Assembly: GCF_900105245.1 (NCBI RefSeq)
Contig: NZ_FNSZ01000001.1
Coordinates: forward strand, 1,798,001-1,862,000
Source: Streptomyces sp. 1222.5
GTDB lineage: Bacteria > Actinomycetota > Actinomycetes > Streptomycetales > Streptomycetaceae
Length of the DNA stretch: 64,000 nt
Direction of reading: 5' to 3'
Positions 35,734 to 44,296 of the stretch are shown in pieces. The position numbers and the translations under genes are program-made. The stretch's first letter is position 1; every line of letters starts with the position of its first letter. The notes under the pieces are model-generated. The model saw only the letters and a list, made by a program, of their open reading frames with translations, was not told the origin of the DNA and ran no database searches.

Positions 35734-37605
35734 GTGCCGTCAGGTCTTCGCGCCCGTACCGCCGCCGTACTCGCCACCGCCGCCCTCGCGGTGACCGCCC
35801 TGTTCGCGTCCCTCGCCCCGGCTCCCCCGGCGGCGGCCCAACCCTCGCGGGAGGCGCCCGAGTTCGAGCAACAGGTTCTCTTCAGGGCCTCCCAGGACCC
35901 CGGTTACGCCTGCTTCCGCATCCCGGCGGTCGTCCGGACCACCGACGGTACGCTGCTGGCCTTCGCCGAGGGGCGCGTCCTCAACTGCGGGGACGCGGCC
36001 GACATAGACACCGTGGTCAAACGCTCCACCGACGGCGGCCGCAGCTGGGGCCCGCTGCGGGTGGTCAACGAGGGCGTCGGGGACACCCACGGCAACCCGG
36101 CACCGGTCGTGGACCGCGACACCGGCCGGATCTGGCTGGCGGAGACCTACAACACGGGCCGTACGGACGGCGCGAGCTGCTCGGTCCCCTGCGACCGCAC
36201 CCCGCATCTCCAGTACAGCGACGACGACGGACTGAGCTGGTCCGCGCCGCGCGACCTGAGCCCCGAGATCCTGCCCGCCGACTGGAACTCCTGGTACGCC
36301 ACCGGGCCCGTGCACGGCGTCCAGCTCACCCGCGGCCGGTACGCGGGACGCCTGGTCTTCGGGGTCAACACCGAGACCTGGGACGGCAGCCGGGTCAGCG
36401 CCAACCACGCCGCGCTCGTCGTCAGCGACGACCACGGCGGCCACTGGCGGATCGGCGCGAGCGACACCTGGCCCATCGCCGCCGACGGCATTTTCCGGCA
36501 GAAGCCGTCCGAACTCACCCTCGCCGAACGCGCCGACGGCTCGGTCCTGGTCAGCGGCCGGGAGCAGGACGGCACCGACCTGGGCCACCGCACCCAGGCC
36601 GTCAGCCGGGACGGCGGCACCAGCTTCACCGCGCCCTTCCGCGACCTGCCCGACCTGTACGCCCCGCAGGTCCAGGGCTCGCTGCTGCGCCTCGGCGACC
36701 GCCTGCTGCTGGCCTGCCCCGGCGACCCGGACCGGCGCCGCACGATGATGATCCGGTCCTCGTACGACGGCGGCCGCACCTGGGAGGGGGCGGACCGCGG
36801 CACGGTCGTCGCCAGGGACTGGTCCGGCTACTCCGACCTGGTCCGCGCCGGCCGGGACACGGTCGGCCTGCTGTACGAGGGCGGTGCGGTGGACGCCCGC
36901 GACGAGATCCGCTTCGCCCGCTTCACCGAGGACTGGCTCGCGCCGCGCAGGGGCCCCGACCCGGTCACCGCCGACCTCGCCCGGCACGCACGGCCGGCCC
37001 TGGTGCTGGGCGGCGCCGCGGAGACGGACGGCGTGTCCGGGGCCGCGCTGGAGTTCGACGGCACCGACGACGCCGTACGCCTGCCGTACCGTGACGGGCT
37101 GCCGCTCGGGTCGGGGGACTTCACGGCGTCCCTCTGGTTCCGGTACACGGCCACGAGCGGGGAGCAGCCGCTGCTGTGGATGGGCGGCATCGGCACCAGC
37201 CAGCCGCAGGTGTGGGTGCGCGGCGAACCGGCGTCCGACCGGGTCCAGGGCCTGATCACGGTACGGGACAAAGCGGCGGCGCCGCGGACCGTGTCCGTGC
37301 GCACGGACACCGCGTACAACGACGGCGCCTGGCACCACCTGGTGCTGCGCCGGGGCGACGGCCGGCTGTCGCTGTCCGTCGACGGCACGCGGTCGTCCGT
37401 CGCCGACGTCCCGGGCTCCGTCAGCCGCAACTCGCCGTTCGGCGTGCACGTCGCTCAGCGCATGGACGGCCGCGCCTTCTTCACCGGGGCGATCGACGAG
37501 GTGCACGTGTGGGACCGGGCGCTCACGGACGAGGAGCTGGCGGCCCCGCGGCGGTCAGCGAAGGGCACGGTGCTGTGGCTGCCCCTGGACCGCGTGCGCG
37601 GCTGA
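35734..37605 (+). CDS. Secreted sialidase (GH33) with C-terminal LamG-like domain
   Basis: GTG 35734 is preferred because a typical signal peptide (LRARTAAVLATAALAVTALF, ending PAAAQ) follows a GGCAGG site; an ATG at 35665 in frame lies just after a TTGTGG-17-TACCTT promoter and would add 23 residues. The product is 623 residues. The sialidase propeller (about 35-410) has the FRIPAVV arginine motif and several Asp boxes (STDGGRSWG, SDDDGLSWS, SRDGGTSF, SYDGGRTWE). A concanavalin A/LamG-like carbohydrate-binding module covers about 445-620. It should release sialic or related acids from glycoconjugates. The 3' end overlaps the convergent BASS gene by 51 bases. Confidence 0.9.
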   Translation: MPSGLRARTAAVLATAALAVTALFASLAPAPPAAAQPSREAPEFEQQVLFRASQDPGYACFRIPAVVRTTDGTLLAFAEGRVLNCGDAADIDTVVKRSTDGGRSWGPLRVVNEGVGDTHGNPAPVVDRDTGRIWLAETYNTGRTDGASCSVPCDRTPHLQYSDDDGLSWSAPRDLSPEILPADWNSWYATGPVHGVQLTRGRYAGRLVFGVNTETWDGSRVSANHAALVVSDDHGGHWRIGASDTWPIAADGIFRQKPSELTLAERADGSVLVSGREQDGTDLGHRTQAVSRDGGTSFTAPFRDLPDLYAPQVQGSLLRLGDRLLLACPGDPDRRRTMMIRSSYDGGRTWEGADRGTVVARDWSGYSDLVRAGRDTVGLLYEGGAVDARDEIRFARFTEDWLAPRRGPDPVTADLARHARPALVLGGAAETDGVSGAALEFDGTDDAVRLPYRDGLPLGSGDFTASLWFRYTATSGEQPLLWMGGIGTSQPQVWVRGEPASDRVQGLITVRDKAAAPRTVSVRTDTAYNDGAWHHLVLRRGDGRLSLSVDGTRSSVADVPGSVSRNSPFGVHVAQRMDGRAFFTGAIDEVHVWDRALTDEELAAPRRSAKGTVLWLPLDRVRG

Positions 37606-38598
37606 CTCCCCCGCCGGGTCCGGGGTCTCCTGCGGATCGCGGGCCCGGCGTTTGGCGATGACCGCGCACACCATCAGCTGCATCTGGTGGAAGAGCATCA
37701 GCGGCAGCACGGCCAGGGAGGCGTGGGCGCCGAACAGGACGCCGGCCATCGGCAGGCCGGAGGCGAGGGACTTCTTCGACCCCGCGAACTGGATGGCGAT
37801 GCGGTCCTCCCGGCCGAACCCGAGCGCCCTGGCGCCGTACCAGGTCAACAGGAGCATGACGGCCAGCAGCACCGCCTCGACGGCGAGCAGCGCGGCCAGC
37901 CGTACGGCGCTGACCTGGTGCCAGATGCCGCGGGTCATGCCCTCGCTGAAGGCGGTGTACACGACCAGCAGGATCGAGCCGCGGTCGACGAGCCCGAGGA
38001 TCTTCTTGTGCCGGGTGACGAAGCCGCTGATCCAGGGGCGCAGCAGCTGCCCCGCGAGGAACGGCGCCAGCAGCTGGAGCACGATCTTCACCAGCGAGTC
38101 GGCGGAGAACCCGCCGCCGCCGTTGCCGAGCAGCACCGCCGCGAGCAGCGGGGTCAGGAGGATGCCGACGAGGGACGAGAAGGAGCCCGCGCAGATCGCC
38201 GCGGGCACGTTTCCGCGGGCGATCGAGGTGAACGCGATGGACGACTGGATCGTGGACGGCACCAGGGTGAGGAACAGCAGGCCCTGGTAGAGGGGCTGGG
38301 TCAGCAGGGCCGGCACCAGTCCGCGCGCGGCCAGGCCGAGCAGCGGGAAGACGACGAAGGTGCAGATCAGCACGGTGCCGTGAAGACGCCAGTGCTTGAG
38401 CCCGTCCAGCGCCTCACGGGTGGAGAGACGGGCGCCGTAGAGGAAGAAGAGGAAGGCGATCGCGGCCGTGGAGGCGCCCGAGGCCACGTCGGCGCCGACA
38501 CCGCTGGCCGGGAGGAGCGCCGCGAGGCCCACCGTCCCGAGCAACAGGACGATGTACGGGTCGATCGGCATCCAACTCGGCCGGCGAAGACGTGTCAC
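37555..38598 (-). CDS. Bile acid:sodium symporter family transporter (BASS/SBF-like)
   Basis: GTG 38598 follows GGAGCACC and gives 347 residues; ATG 38571 is an alternative. There are ten hydrophobic helices, with the family landmarks TLVPSTIQSSIAFTSIARGN and FAGSKKSLASGLPMA that form the crossed helices of the Na+ site in ASBT-like proteins. The substrate is probably an organic anion such as a keto acid. It is divergent from a LysR regulator with an ATC-N9-GAT box between them. Confidence 0.85.
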   Translation of the reverse strand: MTRLRRPSWMPIDPYIVLLLGTVGLAALLPASGVGADVASGASTAAIAFLFFLYGARLSTREALDGLKHWRLHGTVLICTFVVFPLLGLAARGLVPALLTQPLYQGLLFLTLVPSTIQSSIAFTSIARGNVPAAICAGSFSSLVGILLTPLLAAVLLGNGGGGFSADSLVKIVLQLLAPFLAGQLLRPWISGFVTRHKKILGLVDRGSILLVVYTAFSEGMTRGIWHQVSAVRLAALLAVEAVLLAVMLLLTWYGARALGFGREDRIAIQFAGSKKSLASGLPMAGVLFGAHASLAVLPLMLFHQMQLMVCAVIAKRRARDPQETPDPAGESAAHAVQGQPQHRALR

Positions 38599-38725
38599 GG
38601 TGCTCCGATTGCTGTGCGGGTCTGTGCGTGTCCGCGTGTGTCGTGCGGTCCCGGGGCCCCAGGGTCCCTCTCCATGGTCCTCCGCCGGTCGCCGATCGGG
38701 AAACCCGCACACCACTCTGACTGTC

Positions 38726-38740
38726 ATCGTGTTTCGTGAT
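38726..38740. promoter_or_regulatory. LysR-type ATC-N9-GAT box
   Basis: ATC (38726-38728) and GAT (38738-38740) are separated by nine bases, the T-N11-A arrangement of LysR sites, 22 bases before the LysR gene. A TAGGCT at 38748-38753 could be the -10 of a nearly leaderless lysR transcript. Confidence 0.45.
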
Positions 38741-38761
38741 GGGCGGGTAGGCTCGGGAGGC

Positions 38762-39631
38762 GTGTACGAGCCGACGCATCTGCGTACGTTCCTCGCGGTG
38801 TCCCAGACGCTGAGCTTCACCCAGGCCGCCGCGCGGCTGGGGCTGCGCCAGTCCACGGTCAGCCAGCATGTGCGCCGGCTGGAGGACGCGGCCGGCCGGC
38901 AGCTGTTCTTCCGGGACACCCACTCGGTGGAGCTGACCGAGGACGGCGAGGCGATGCTGGGCTTCGCCCGCCGGCTGCTGGAGGTGCAGGAGCAGGCGGC
39001 GGCCTTCTTCACCGGCACGCGCGTGCGGGGCCGGCTGCGGTTCGGCGCCTCGGAGGACTTCGTGCTCACCCGGCTGCCGGAGATCCTCGAGGGCTTCCGT
39101 CACGATCATCCCGAGGTCGACCTTGAGCTGACGGTGGAGCTCTCGGGCATCCTGCACGAGCGGCTGGCCGCCGGGAAGCTGGACCTCGTGCTGGCCAAGC
39201 GGCGCCCCGAGGACGCCCGCGGCGAGCTGGTCTGGCGCGACGACCTCGTGTGGATCGGCGCGGAGCGACTGCGCCTGGACCCGGACCGGCCCGTGCCGCT
39301 GATCGTGTATCCGCCGCCCGGCCTCACCCGGGCCCGTGCGCTGGAGGTTCTGGAGCGGCAGGGCCGGGACTGGCGCATCGCGTGCACGAGCGGCAGCCTC
39401 AACGGGCTGATCGCGGCGGCCCGCGCCGGCCTCGGGGTGATGGCCCACTCCCGGCGGCTGATCCCGCCCGGTCTGGTCCGGCTGCCCGACCGGGCCGGCC
39501 TGCCGGATCTGGGCAAGGTCGACTTCGTCCTGGTGCACGGCAGACGCCGCGACACGACGGAGGGCGCCGCCCACGCCCTGGCGGCCGCGATCCTCTCCGG
39601 CGGCGCACGCCTGCGTCGGCACAGCGACTGA
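38762..39631 (+). CDS. LysR-family transcriptional regulator
   Basis: GTG 38762 gives 289 residues. The N-terminal HTH is canonical (FTQAAARLGLRQSTVSQHVRRLE); the rest is the two-lobe periplasmic-binding-like effector domain. It is divergent from the BASS transporter gene and is probably its activator or repressor, sensing the transported anion. Confidence 0.9.
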   Translation: MYEPTHLRTFLAVSQTLSFTQAAARLGLRQSTVSQHVRRLEDAAGRQLFFRDTHSVELTEDGEAMLGFARRLLEVQEQAAAFFTGTRVRGRLRFGASEDFVLTRLPEILEGFRHDHPEVDLELTVELSGILHERLAAGKLDLVLAKRRPEDARGELVWRDDLVWIGAERLRLDPDRPVPLIVYPPPGLTRARALEVLERQGRDWRIACTSGSLNGLIAAARAGLGVMAHSRRLIPPGLVRLPDRAGLPDLGKVDFVLVHGRRRDTTEGAAHALAAAILSGGARLRRHSD

Positions 39632-39680
39632 CCGGCGCCGACGGCCGAGGAGACCACCACGCCTTTCCTGGGCCGCTACG

Positions 39681-39743
39681 CCGTAATCGGCGCGTACAGA
39701 TTCGGTGGAGATTACGGTGCCGAAACTTACTGACCCGTCAGTA
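39681..39743. promoter_or_regulatory. Inverted repeats upstream of the acyl-CoA ligase gene
   Basis: TACTGAC/GTCAGTA with a CC spacer (39728-39743) is a near-perfect 16-base dyad of TetR-operator type. A second pair, CCGTAATC (39681-39688) and GATTACGG (39710-39717), lies upstream. Either could control the ligase gene; no tetR gene is in view. Confidence 0.45.
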
Positions 39744-39916
39744 TTGTGTCCGTCCCTTCCCCATGTGGGGGCATTTTCCGGCCACCGTGCTGGGAAAACG
39801 TGAGGTTTGCTAGGTTTCCGACCCCCTCCCGCCCGGCGGAACCGTGGGGTAGCTTTCACGGCGCTGTGCCGAGCGTCACGGGCGTGCCCATGCAGCGAGG
39901 ATCGGGGAGCGAGGTT

Positions 39917-41743
39917 TTGCGCGAGTTCACCAACCCGCCGTTGGCGTCGGGGCCGCCGGTGGGCGGTCTGGCCGACGTCGTCTTCGACCATGCCCTGACG
40001 GACCCGCTGCGTATCGCGCTCGGCCGTAAGGACACCGCCGGACAGTGGCGCGATGTGACCGCCGCGGAGTTCCGCGACGAGGTCATGGCCCTCGCCAAGG
40101 GCCTCCTCGCCGGCGGCATCCGATTCGGCGACAGGGTCGCCATCATGTCCCGCACCCGCTACGAGTGGACCCTGTTCGACTTCGCCCTGTGGTCGATCGG
40201 CGCCCAGGTGGTGCCGATCTATCCGACCTCGTCGGCCGAGCAGTGCTTCTGGATGCTCTACGACGCCGAGGTGTCGGCGGCGGTCGTGGAGCACGAGGAC
40301 CACGCGATGACCATCGCCACGGTCATCGACCGGCTGCCCCAGCTGCGCCGGCTCTGGCAGCTCGACGCGGACTGTGTGCAGGAGCTGTACGACGCCGGGG
40401 CGCACGTCGACGACGAGGTGGTGCACCGGCACCGGCAGGCGGTCACCCCCGACTCCGTCGCGACGATCATCTACACCTCGGGCACCACAGGCCGCCCCAA
40501 GGGCTGCGTCCTGTCCCACGCGAACTTCATGTTCGAGGCGGACACGATGATCCACCGGTGGGAGCCGGTGTTCCACACGAAGAAGGACAGCGAGGCGTCC
40601 ACGCTGCTGTTCCTGCCGCTCGCGCACGTCTTCGGGCGGATGGTGGAGGTCGCCGCCATCCGGGGCGGGGTCCGCTTCGGCCACCAGCCGCAGCTGCACG
40701 CCGCCGCCCTGCTGCCGGACCTGGCCGCGTTCAAGCCGACCTTCATCCTCGCCGTGCCGTACATCTTCGAGAAGGTGTTCAACGCGGCCCGCCGGAAGGC
40801 GGAGAAGGAGGGCAGATCGGGCCCGTTCGAGAAGGCGGTCGACATCGCCGTCAAGTACGCCGAGGCCGTCGAGGCCAAGGCGTGGGGCACCGGGCCCGGC
40901 CCGTCGGCGGGACTGCGCATGCAGCACCAGCTCTTCGACAAGCTCGTCTACTCCAAGGTGCGGGCGGCGATGGGCGGCCGGATCCGCAACGCGATGTCGG
41001 GCGGCTCCGCGATGGACCGCCGGATGGGACTGTTCTTCGCGGGCGCCGGCGTGCAGATCTACGAGGGCTACGGCCTGACGGAGTCGACGGCCGCCGCCAC
41101 CGCGAATCCGCCCGAACGCACCCGCTACGGCAGCGTCGGCCAGGCGATCCCCGGCGTGAGCGTGCACATCGCCGACGACGGGGAGGTCTGGCTGCGCGGC
41201 GGCAACGTCTTCCAGGGCTACCTCAACAACCCGAAGGCCACCGACGGGACGCTGCACGACGGCTGGCTGGCCACCGGCGACCTCGGCGTGCTGGACGAGG
41301 ACGGCTATCTGACGATCACCGGCCGCAAGAAGGAGATCCTGGTCACCTCCGGCGGCAAGAGCGTCTCACCGGGCGTGCTGGAGGAGCGGGTCCGCGAGCA
41401 TCCGCTGGTCAACCAGTGCATCGTCGTCGGAAACGACCGCCCTTACATCGCCGCCCTGGTCACCCTCGACCAGGAGGCCGTGGAGCACTGGCTCCAGATG
41501 CGCGGCAAGCCGGGGATGCCGCCGGCCCAGCTGGTGCACGACGCGGACCTGGAGACGGAGGTGCGGCGTGCGGTGGTCGCCGCGAACACCCTCGTCTCGC
41601 AGGCCGAGTCGATCCGCACCTTCCGCATACTGGCCCAGCCGTTCACCGAGGAGCACGGTCTGCTGACCCCCTCGCTGAAGCTGAAGCGCAAGGCGATCGA
41701 GAAGGCGTACGAGAACGAGGTCGACGCGCTGTACCGGTCCTGA
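39917..41743 (+). CDS. Long-chain fatty acyl-CoA synthetase (FadD15-like, AMP-forming)
   Basis: TTG 39917, 8 bases after GGGGAG, gives 608 residues beginning MREFTNPP; ATG 39890 lacks a ribosome site. ANL-family motifs are complete: YTSGTTGRPKG (A3), YGLTE (A5), WLATGDLG (A7) and the C-terminal catalytic lysine in LKLKRKAIEKAY. The length and the linker FPLAHVFGRM-type segment match actinobacterial long-chain acyl-CoA synthetases. It activates fatty acids to acyl-CoA in the cytoplasm for degradation or lipid synthesis. Confidence 0.9.
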   Translation: MREFTNPPLASGPPVGGLADVVFDHALTDPLRIALGRKDTAGQWRDVTAAEFRDEVMALAKGLLAGGIRFGDRVAIMSRTRYEWTLFDFALWSIGAQVVPIYPTSSAEQCFWMLYDAEVSAAVVEHEDHAMTIATVIDRLPQLRRLWQLDADCVQELYDAGAHVDDEVVHRHRQAVTPDSVATIIYTSGTTGRPKGCVLSHANFMFEADTMIHRWEPVFHTKKDSEASTLLFLPLAHVFGRMVEVAAIRGGVRFGHQPQLHAAALLPDLAAFKPTFILAVPYIFEKVFNAARRKAEKEGRSGPFEKAVDIAVKYAEAVEAKAWGTGPGPSAGLRMQHQLFDKLVYSKVRAAMGGRIRNAMSGGSAMDRRMGLFFAGAGVQIYEGYGLTESTAAATANPPERTRYGSVGQAIPGVSVHIADDGEVWLRGGNVFQGYLNNPKATDGTLHDGWLATGDLGVLDEDGYLTITGRKKEILVTSGGKSVSPGVLEERVREHPLVNQCIVVGNDRPYIAALVTLDQEAVEHWLQMRGKPGMPPAQLVHDADLETEVRRAVVAANTLVSQAESIRTFRILAQPFTEEHGLLTPSLKLKRKAIEKAYENEVDALYRS

Positions 41744-41802
41744 CGCATCCGGGTTCGCACCGGCCGATCGCGGCGTCAGGAATGCATCGCGGGCCGTGAT
41801 CG

Positions 41803-41830
41803 TTGACGATAGGTGTACCACCTGTAGACA
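41803..41830 (+). promoter_or_regulatory. Promoter with palindrome for the aldo/keto reductase gene
   Basis: TTGACG (41803-41808) and TAGACA (41825-41830) are 16 bases apart. The spacer contains AGGTG-TAC-CACCT (41811-41823), a perfect dyad suited to a repressor. Confidence 0.5.
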
Positions 41831-41850
41831 ACCGAAGGATCAAGAAGCTC

Positions 41851-42687
41851 GTGAGCAGCAAGGTCCCCCCGATCATCCTCAACAACGGCGTCGAGATGCC
41901 CCAGCTGGGCTTCGGCGTATGGCAGGTGCCGGACGACGAGGCCGAGCGGGCCGTCGCCACGGCACTGGAGGCCGGGTACCGCAGCATCGACACAGCGGCG
42001 ATCTACGGCAACGAAGAGGGCACCGGCAAGGCGATCGCCGCCTCCGGCCTGCCCCGCGAGGACATCTTCGTCACCACCAAGCTCTGGAACAGCGACCAGG
42101 GGTACGACGCCACGCTGCGCGCCTTCGACGCGTCGCTGGAGCGGCTGGGTCTCGACTACCTGGACCTGTACCTGATCCACTGGCCGCTGCCGTCCCGGGA
42201 CACCTACGTCGACACCTACAAGGCGTTCGAGAAGCTGCACGCCGACGGCCGGATCCGGGCCGTCGGTGTGTCCAACTTCCTCCCCGAGCACCTGCGGCGC
42301 CTGATCTCCGAGACCTCCGTGGTCCCGGCGGTCAACCAGATCGAACTGCACCCGCACCTGCAGCAGCACGCCTCGCGCGAGCTGCACGCGGAGCAGGGAA
42401 TCGCCACCGAGGCCTGGTCCCCGCTCGGCCAGGGCAGGGGCCTGCTGGAGGTGCCGGCGATCGTCGCGATCGCGCAGAAGCACGGCCGGACGCCGGCCCA
42501 GGTCGTGCTGCGCTGGCACGTCCAGCTCGGCAACGTCGTCATCCCGAAGTCCGTGACGCCGTCCCGGATCGAGGAGAACATCCAGGTCTTCGACTTCAGC
42601 CTGGACGACGAGGACCTCGCGGCGATCAGCGCCCTGAACGAGGACCGGCGCCTGGGTCCCGACCCGGCCGCGTTCGACATGGCCTGA
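41851..42687 (+). CDS. Aldo/keto reductase
   Basis: GTG 41851 gives 278 residues; the frame is open to 41803 but that part covers the promoter. The (beta/alpha)8 AKR fold is complete with catalytic Asp (DTAAIYGNEEG), Tyr (same segment), Lys (VTTKLWN) and His (LIHWPLP). IPKSVTPSRIEEN binds the NADPH phosphate. Close relatives are AKR5-type 2,5-diketogluconate or methylglyoxal reductases. A strong terminator follows. Confidence 0.92.
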   Translation: MSSKVPPIILNNGVEMPQLGFGVWQVPDDEAERAVATALEAGYRSIDTAAIYGNEEGTGKAIAASGLPREDIFVTTKLWNSDQGYDATLRAFDASLERLGLDYLDLYLIHWPLPSRDTYVDTYKAFEKLHADGRIRAVGVSNFLPEHLRRLISETSVVPAVNQIELHPHLQQHASRELHAEQGIATEAWSPLGQGRGLLEVPAIVAIAQKHGRTPAQVVLRWHVQLGNVVIPKSVTPSRIEENIQVFDFSLDDEDLAAISALNEDRRLGPDPAAFDMA

Positions 42688-42712
42688 GGCCGCGGGAATC
42701 AGAGAGATCACA

Positions 42713-42745
42713 CCGTGCGCCCCGCCGGCCCGGCGGGGCGCACGG
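42713..42745. terminator. Bidirectional terminator hairpin
   Basis: Perfect 15-base arms CCGTGCGCCCCGCCG and CGGCGGGGCGCACGG with a 3-base loop separate two convergent genes. Confidence 0.8.
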
Positions 42746-42756
42746 CCGTGTCCGGT

Positions 42757-43368
42757 TCACTCCACCCGCGCGTCCGTGTGCACGACCTCGAACTCCTCCA
42801 GGCAGACCACCGTCACGTGCGCCTTGGCCGCGCCCTCGTGCCGGGCCGCCGCCTGGCCCGCGCGGGACGCCGCGAGGTGGCGGCGGTCGGAGAAGACCGT
42901 GCCGACCAGCCCGCGTCCGTGCTCCCGGTCCAGGAACAGGACCGCTCGCGCCAGGCCGGGCAGCGTCTCGTAGCGGGGCACCACACTGGAGTGGAACGTG
43001 TCGGCGAACAGGTCGGCGTCCACCGGTTCGAACTCCACCCGGCTCAGGCGCAGTCCGCCGCCCGCGGTGGGGTGCTCGATGGAGTGGAAGACGGCGACCT
43101 CGTAGTTCTCGACCGCGACGGTGCCCGCGAAGGGTTCCAGCAGAGCGGGCCGGCGCTCGCGCATCACCTCGTCGCTGTTGTGCCGGGCCTCTTCGGAGTC
43201 CCACCAGCTCACCGTGAGCAGCTTCCCGAGTTCGCGGTCGACGTAGACGTCCGCGCCCCGGTAGCCGGGCCGCTCCTCGAGCAGGTCGCGTCCCTCGGAG
43301 TTGATGGCCCGGATCGCCGTGTCCAGCTCGGCCGGATCGCCGGTCGCGTACACCGTGCGTACGAACAT
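42757..43368 (-). CDS. Two-domain dimeric alpha-beta barrel protein (monooxygenase-like)
   Basis: ATG 43368 after GAGGGG gives 203 residues. Two similar ferredoxin-like units (about 1-95 and 100-200) are visible: RDLLEERPGYRGADVYVDRE in the first and ETLPGLARAVLFLDREHGRG in the second, each followed by a WWDSEEARHNSD or FSDRRHLAASR segment. This is the antibiotic-biosynthesis monooxygenase/stress-responsive A-B barrel architecture. No cofactor site can be identified; the substrate is unknown. Confidence 0.65.
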   Translation of the reverse strand: MFVRTVYATGDPAELDTAIRAINSEGRDLLEERPGYRGADVYVDRELGKLLTVSWWDSEEARHNSDEVMRERRPALLEPFAGTVAVENYEVAVFHSIEHPTAGGGLRLSRVEFEPVDADLFADTFHSSVVPRYETLPGLARAVLFLDREHGRGLVGTVFSDRRHLAASRAGQAAARHEGAAKAHVTVVCLEEFEVVHTDARVE

Positions 43369-43499
43369 GGAACCCCTCGCCTCCCGGTGCGGTGACCACT
43401 GACAGGGTCGGACACTTCCGGAACATCCGGTGCATCCACTCTTGCCCAAGTCACAATTCGCCGCAATCCGCGCCGGTTTCGCGACTTCACCCCCAAGGG

Positions 43500-43560
43500 T
43501 TGACGCGAACATGCAAGCAGGGCCATTTTGTACGACACTCGGTAAGGAAACTTTCCTAAC
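43500..43560 (+). promoter_or_regulatory. Chitosanase promoter and palindromic operator
   Basis: TTGACG (43500-43505) and CATTTT (43524-43529) are 18 bases apart. Downstream at 43542-43560 lies the near-palindrome GTAAGGAAACTTTCCTAAC (arms AGGAAA/TTTCCT). From memory it strongly resembles the operator bound by the ROK repressor CsnR in front of Streptomyces chitosanase genes. Confidence 0.65.
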
Positions 43561-43576
43561 AGAAGGGTCCCCCACA

Positions 43577-44284
43577 GTGCGTCTTCGATCACTGACCCTC
43601 ACCGCGGCTTCCGGGGCCGCCCTGCTCGCCGCCGGGGTCCTCCCCGCGAACGCGGCGGCGACCTCGGCGCCCGGAACCACCCCCGCGTCCGCTCAGGAAG
43701 GCACCGTCAGCGCGTCCGACCTGCTCGCGAAGGTGACGTCCTGCTCCCAGATCTCCAACGGCAAGTACAAGACGGACGACGAGACCTCGGCCACGGTGCC
43801 CGTGTGCGGCAAGAACGGCGCGGTGTTCTGGAAGGCCGACATGGACATCGACTGCGACGGCCAGCGCACCGCCAACTGCAACGAGGACCGCGACCCCTGG
43901 TACCAGGACGACACCGCCTTCCACCAGTCCGACGGCAAGCCGCTGAAGGCCGAGTCGCTGCCGTACGTGGTGGTGCCCAGCTCCAGCAGCATCTGGAACT
44001 ACTCCGGCGCGGGCATCAAGGGCGGCGGTGTCGTCGCCGTGATCTACAACAACAAGGTCGAGTACGCCGTCGTCGGCGACACCGGGCCCACGAAGATCAT
44101 CGGGGAGGCGTCGTACGCCACGGCCAAGGCGCTCGGCATCGACTCCGACCCGGCCACCGGCGGTGTCGACTCGGGCGTGACGTACATCCTCTTCAAGAAC
44201 TCCAAGGTGTCCCCCATCGAGAACCACGGCGCGGCGGTGACCCTCGGGGACCAGCTGGCCAGGCAGTTCCTGCGGAACAACTGA
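43577..44284 (+). CDS. Secreted chitosanase (GH75)
   Basis: GTG 43577 after GAAGGG gives 235 residues with a Sec signal peptide (LRSLTLTAASGAALLAAGVL, ending PANAAA). The mature part matches GH75: WKADMDIDCDGQRT holds the catalytic aspartate, with VVGDTGPTKIIGEASY and SGVTYILFKNS as later landmarks. Cysteines in CDGQRTANC probably pair. It cleaves chitosan to glucosamine oligomers outside the cell. Confidence 0.9.
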   Translation: MRLRSLTLTAASGAALLAAGVLPANAAATSAPGTTPASAQEGTVSASDLLAKVTSCSQISNGKYKTDDETSATVPVCGKNGAVFWKADMDIDCDGQRTANCNEDRDPWYQDDTAFHQSDGKPLKAESLPYVVVPSSSSIWNYSGAGIKGGGVVAVIYNNKVEYAVVGDTGPTKIIGEASYATAKALGIDSDPATGGVDSGVTYILFKNSKVSPIENHGAAVTLGDQLARQFLRNN

Positions 44285-44296
44285 GGTCCGCGTACG

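Noticed and set aside
38414..41257. 947-codon minus frame across lysR and the acyl-CoA ligase
   Set aside because: Both plus-strand genes have clear family motifs; the opposite frame has none.
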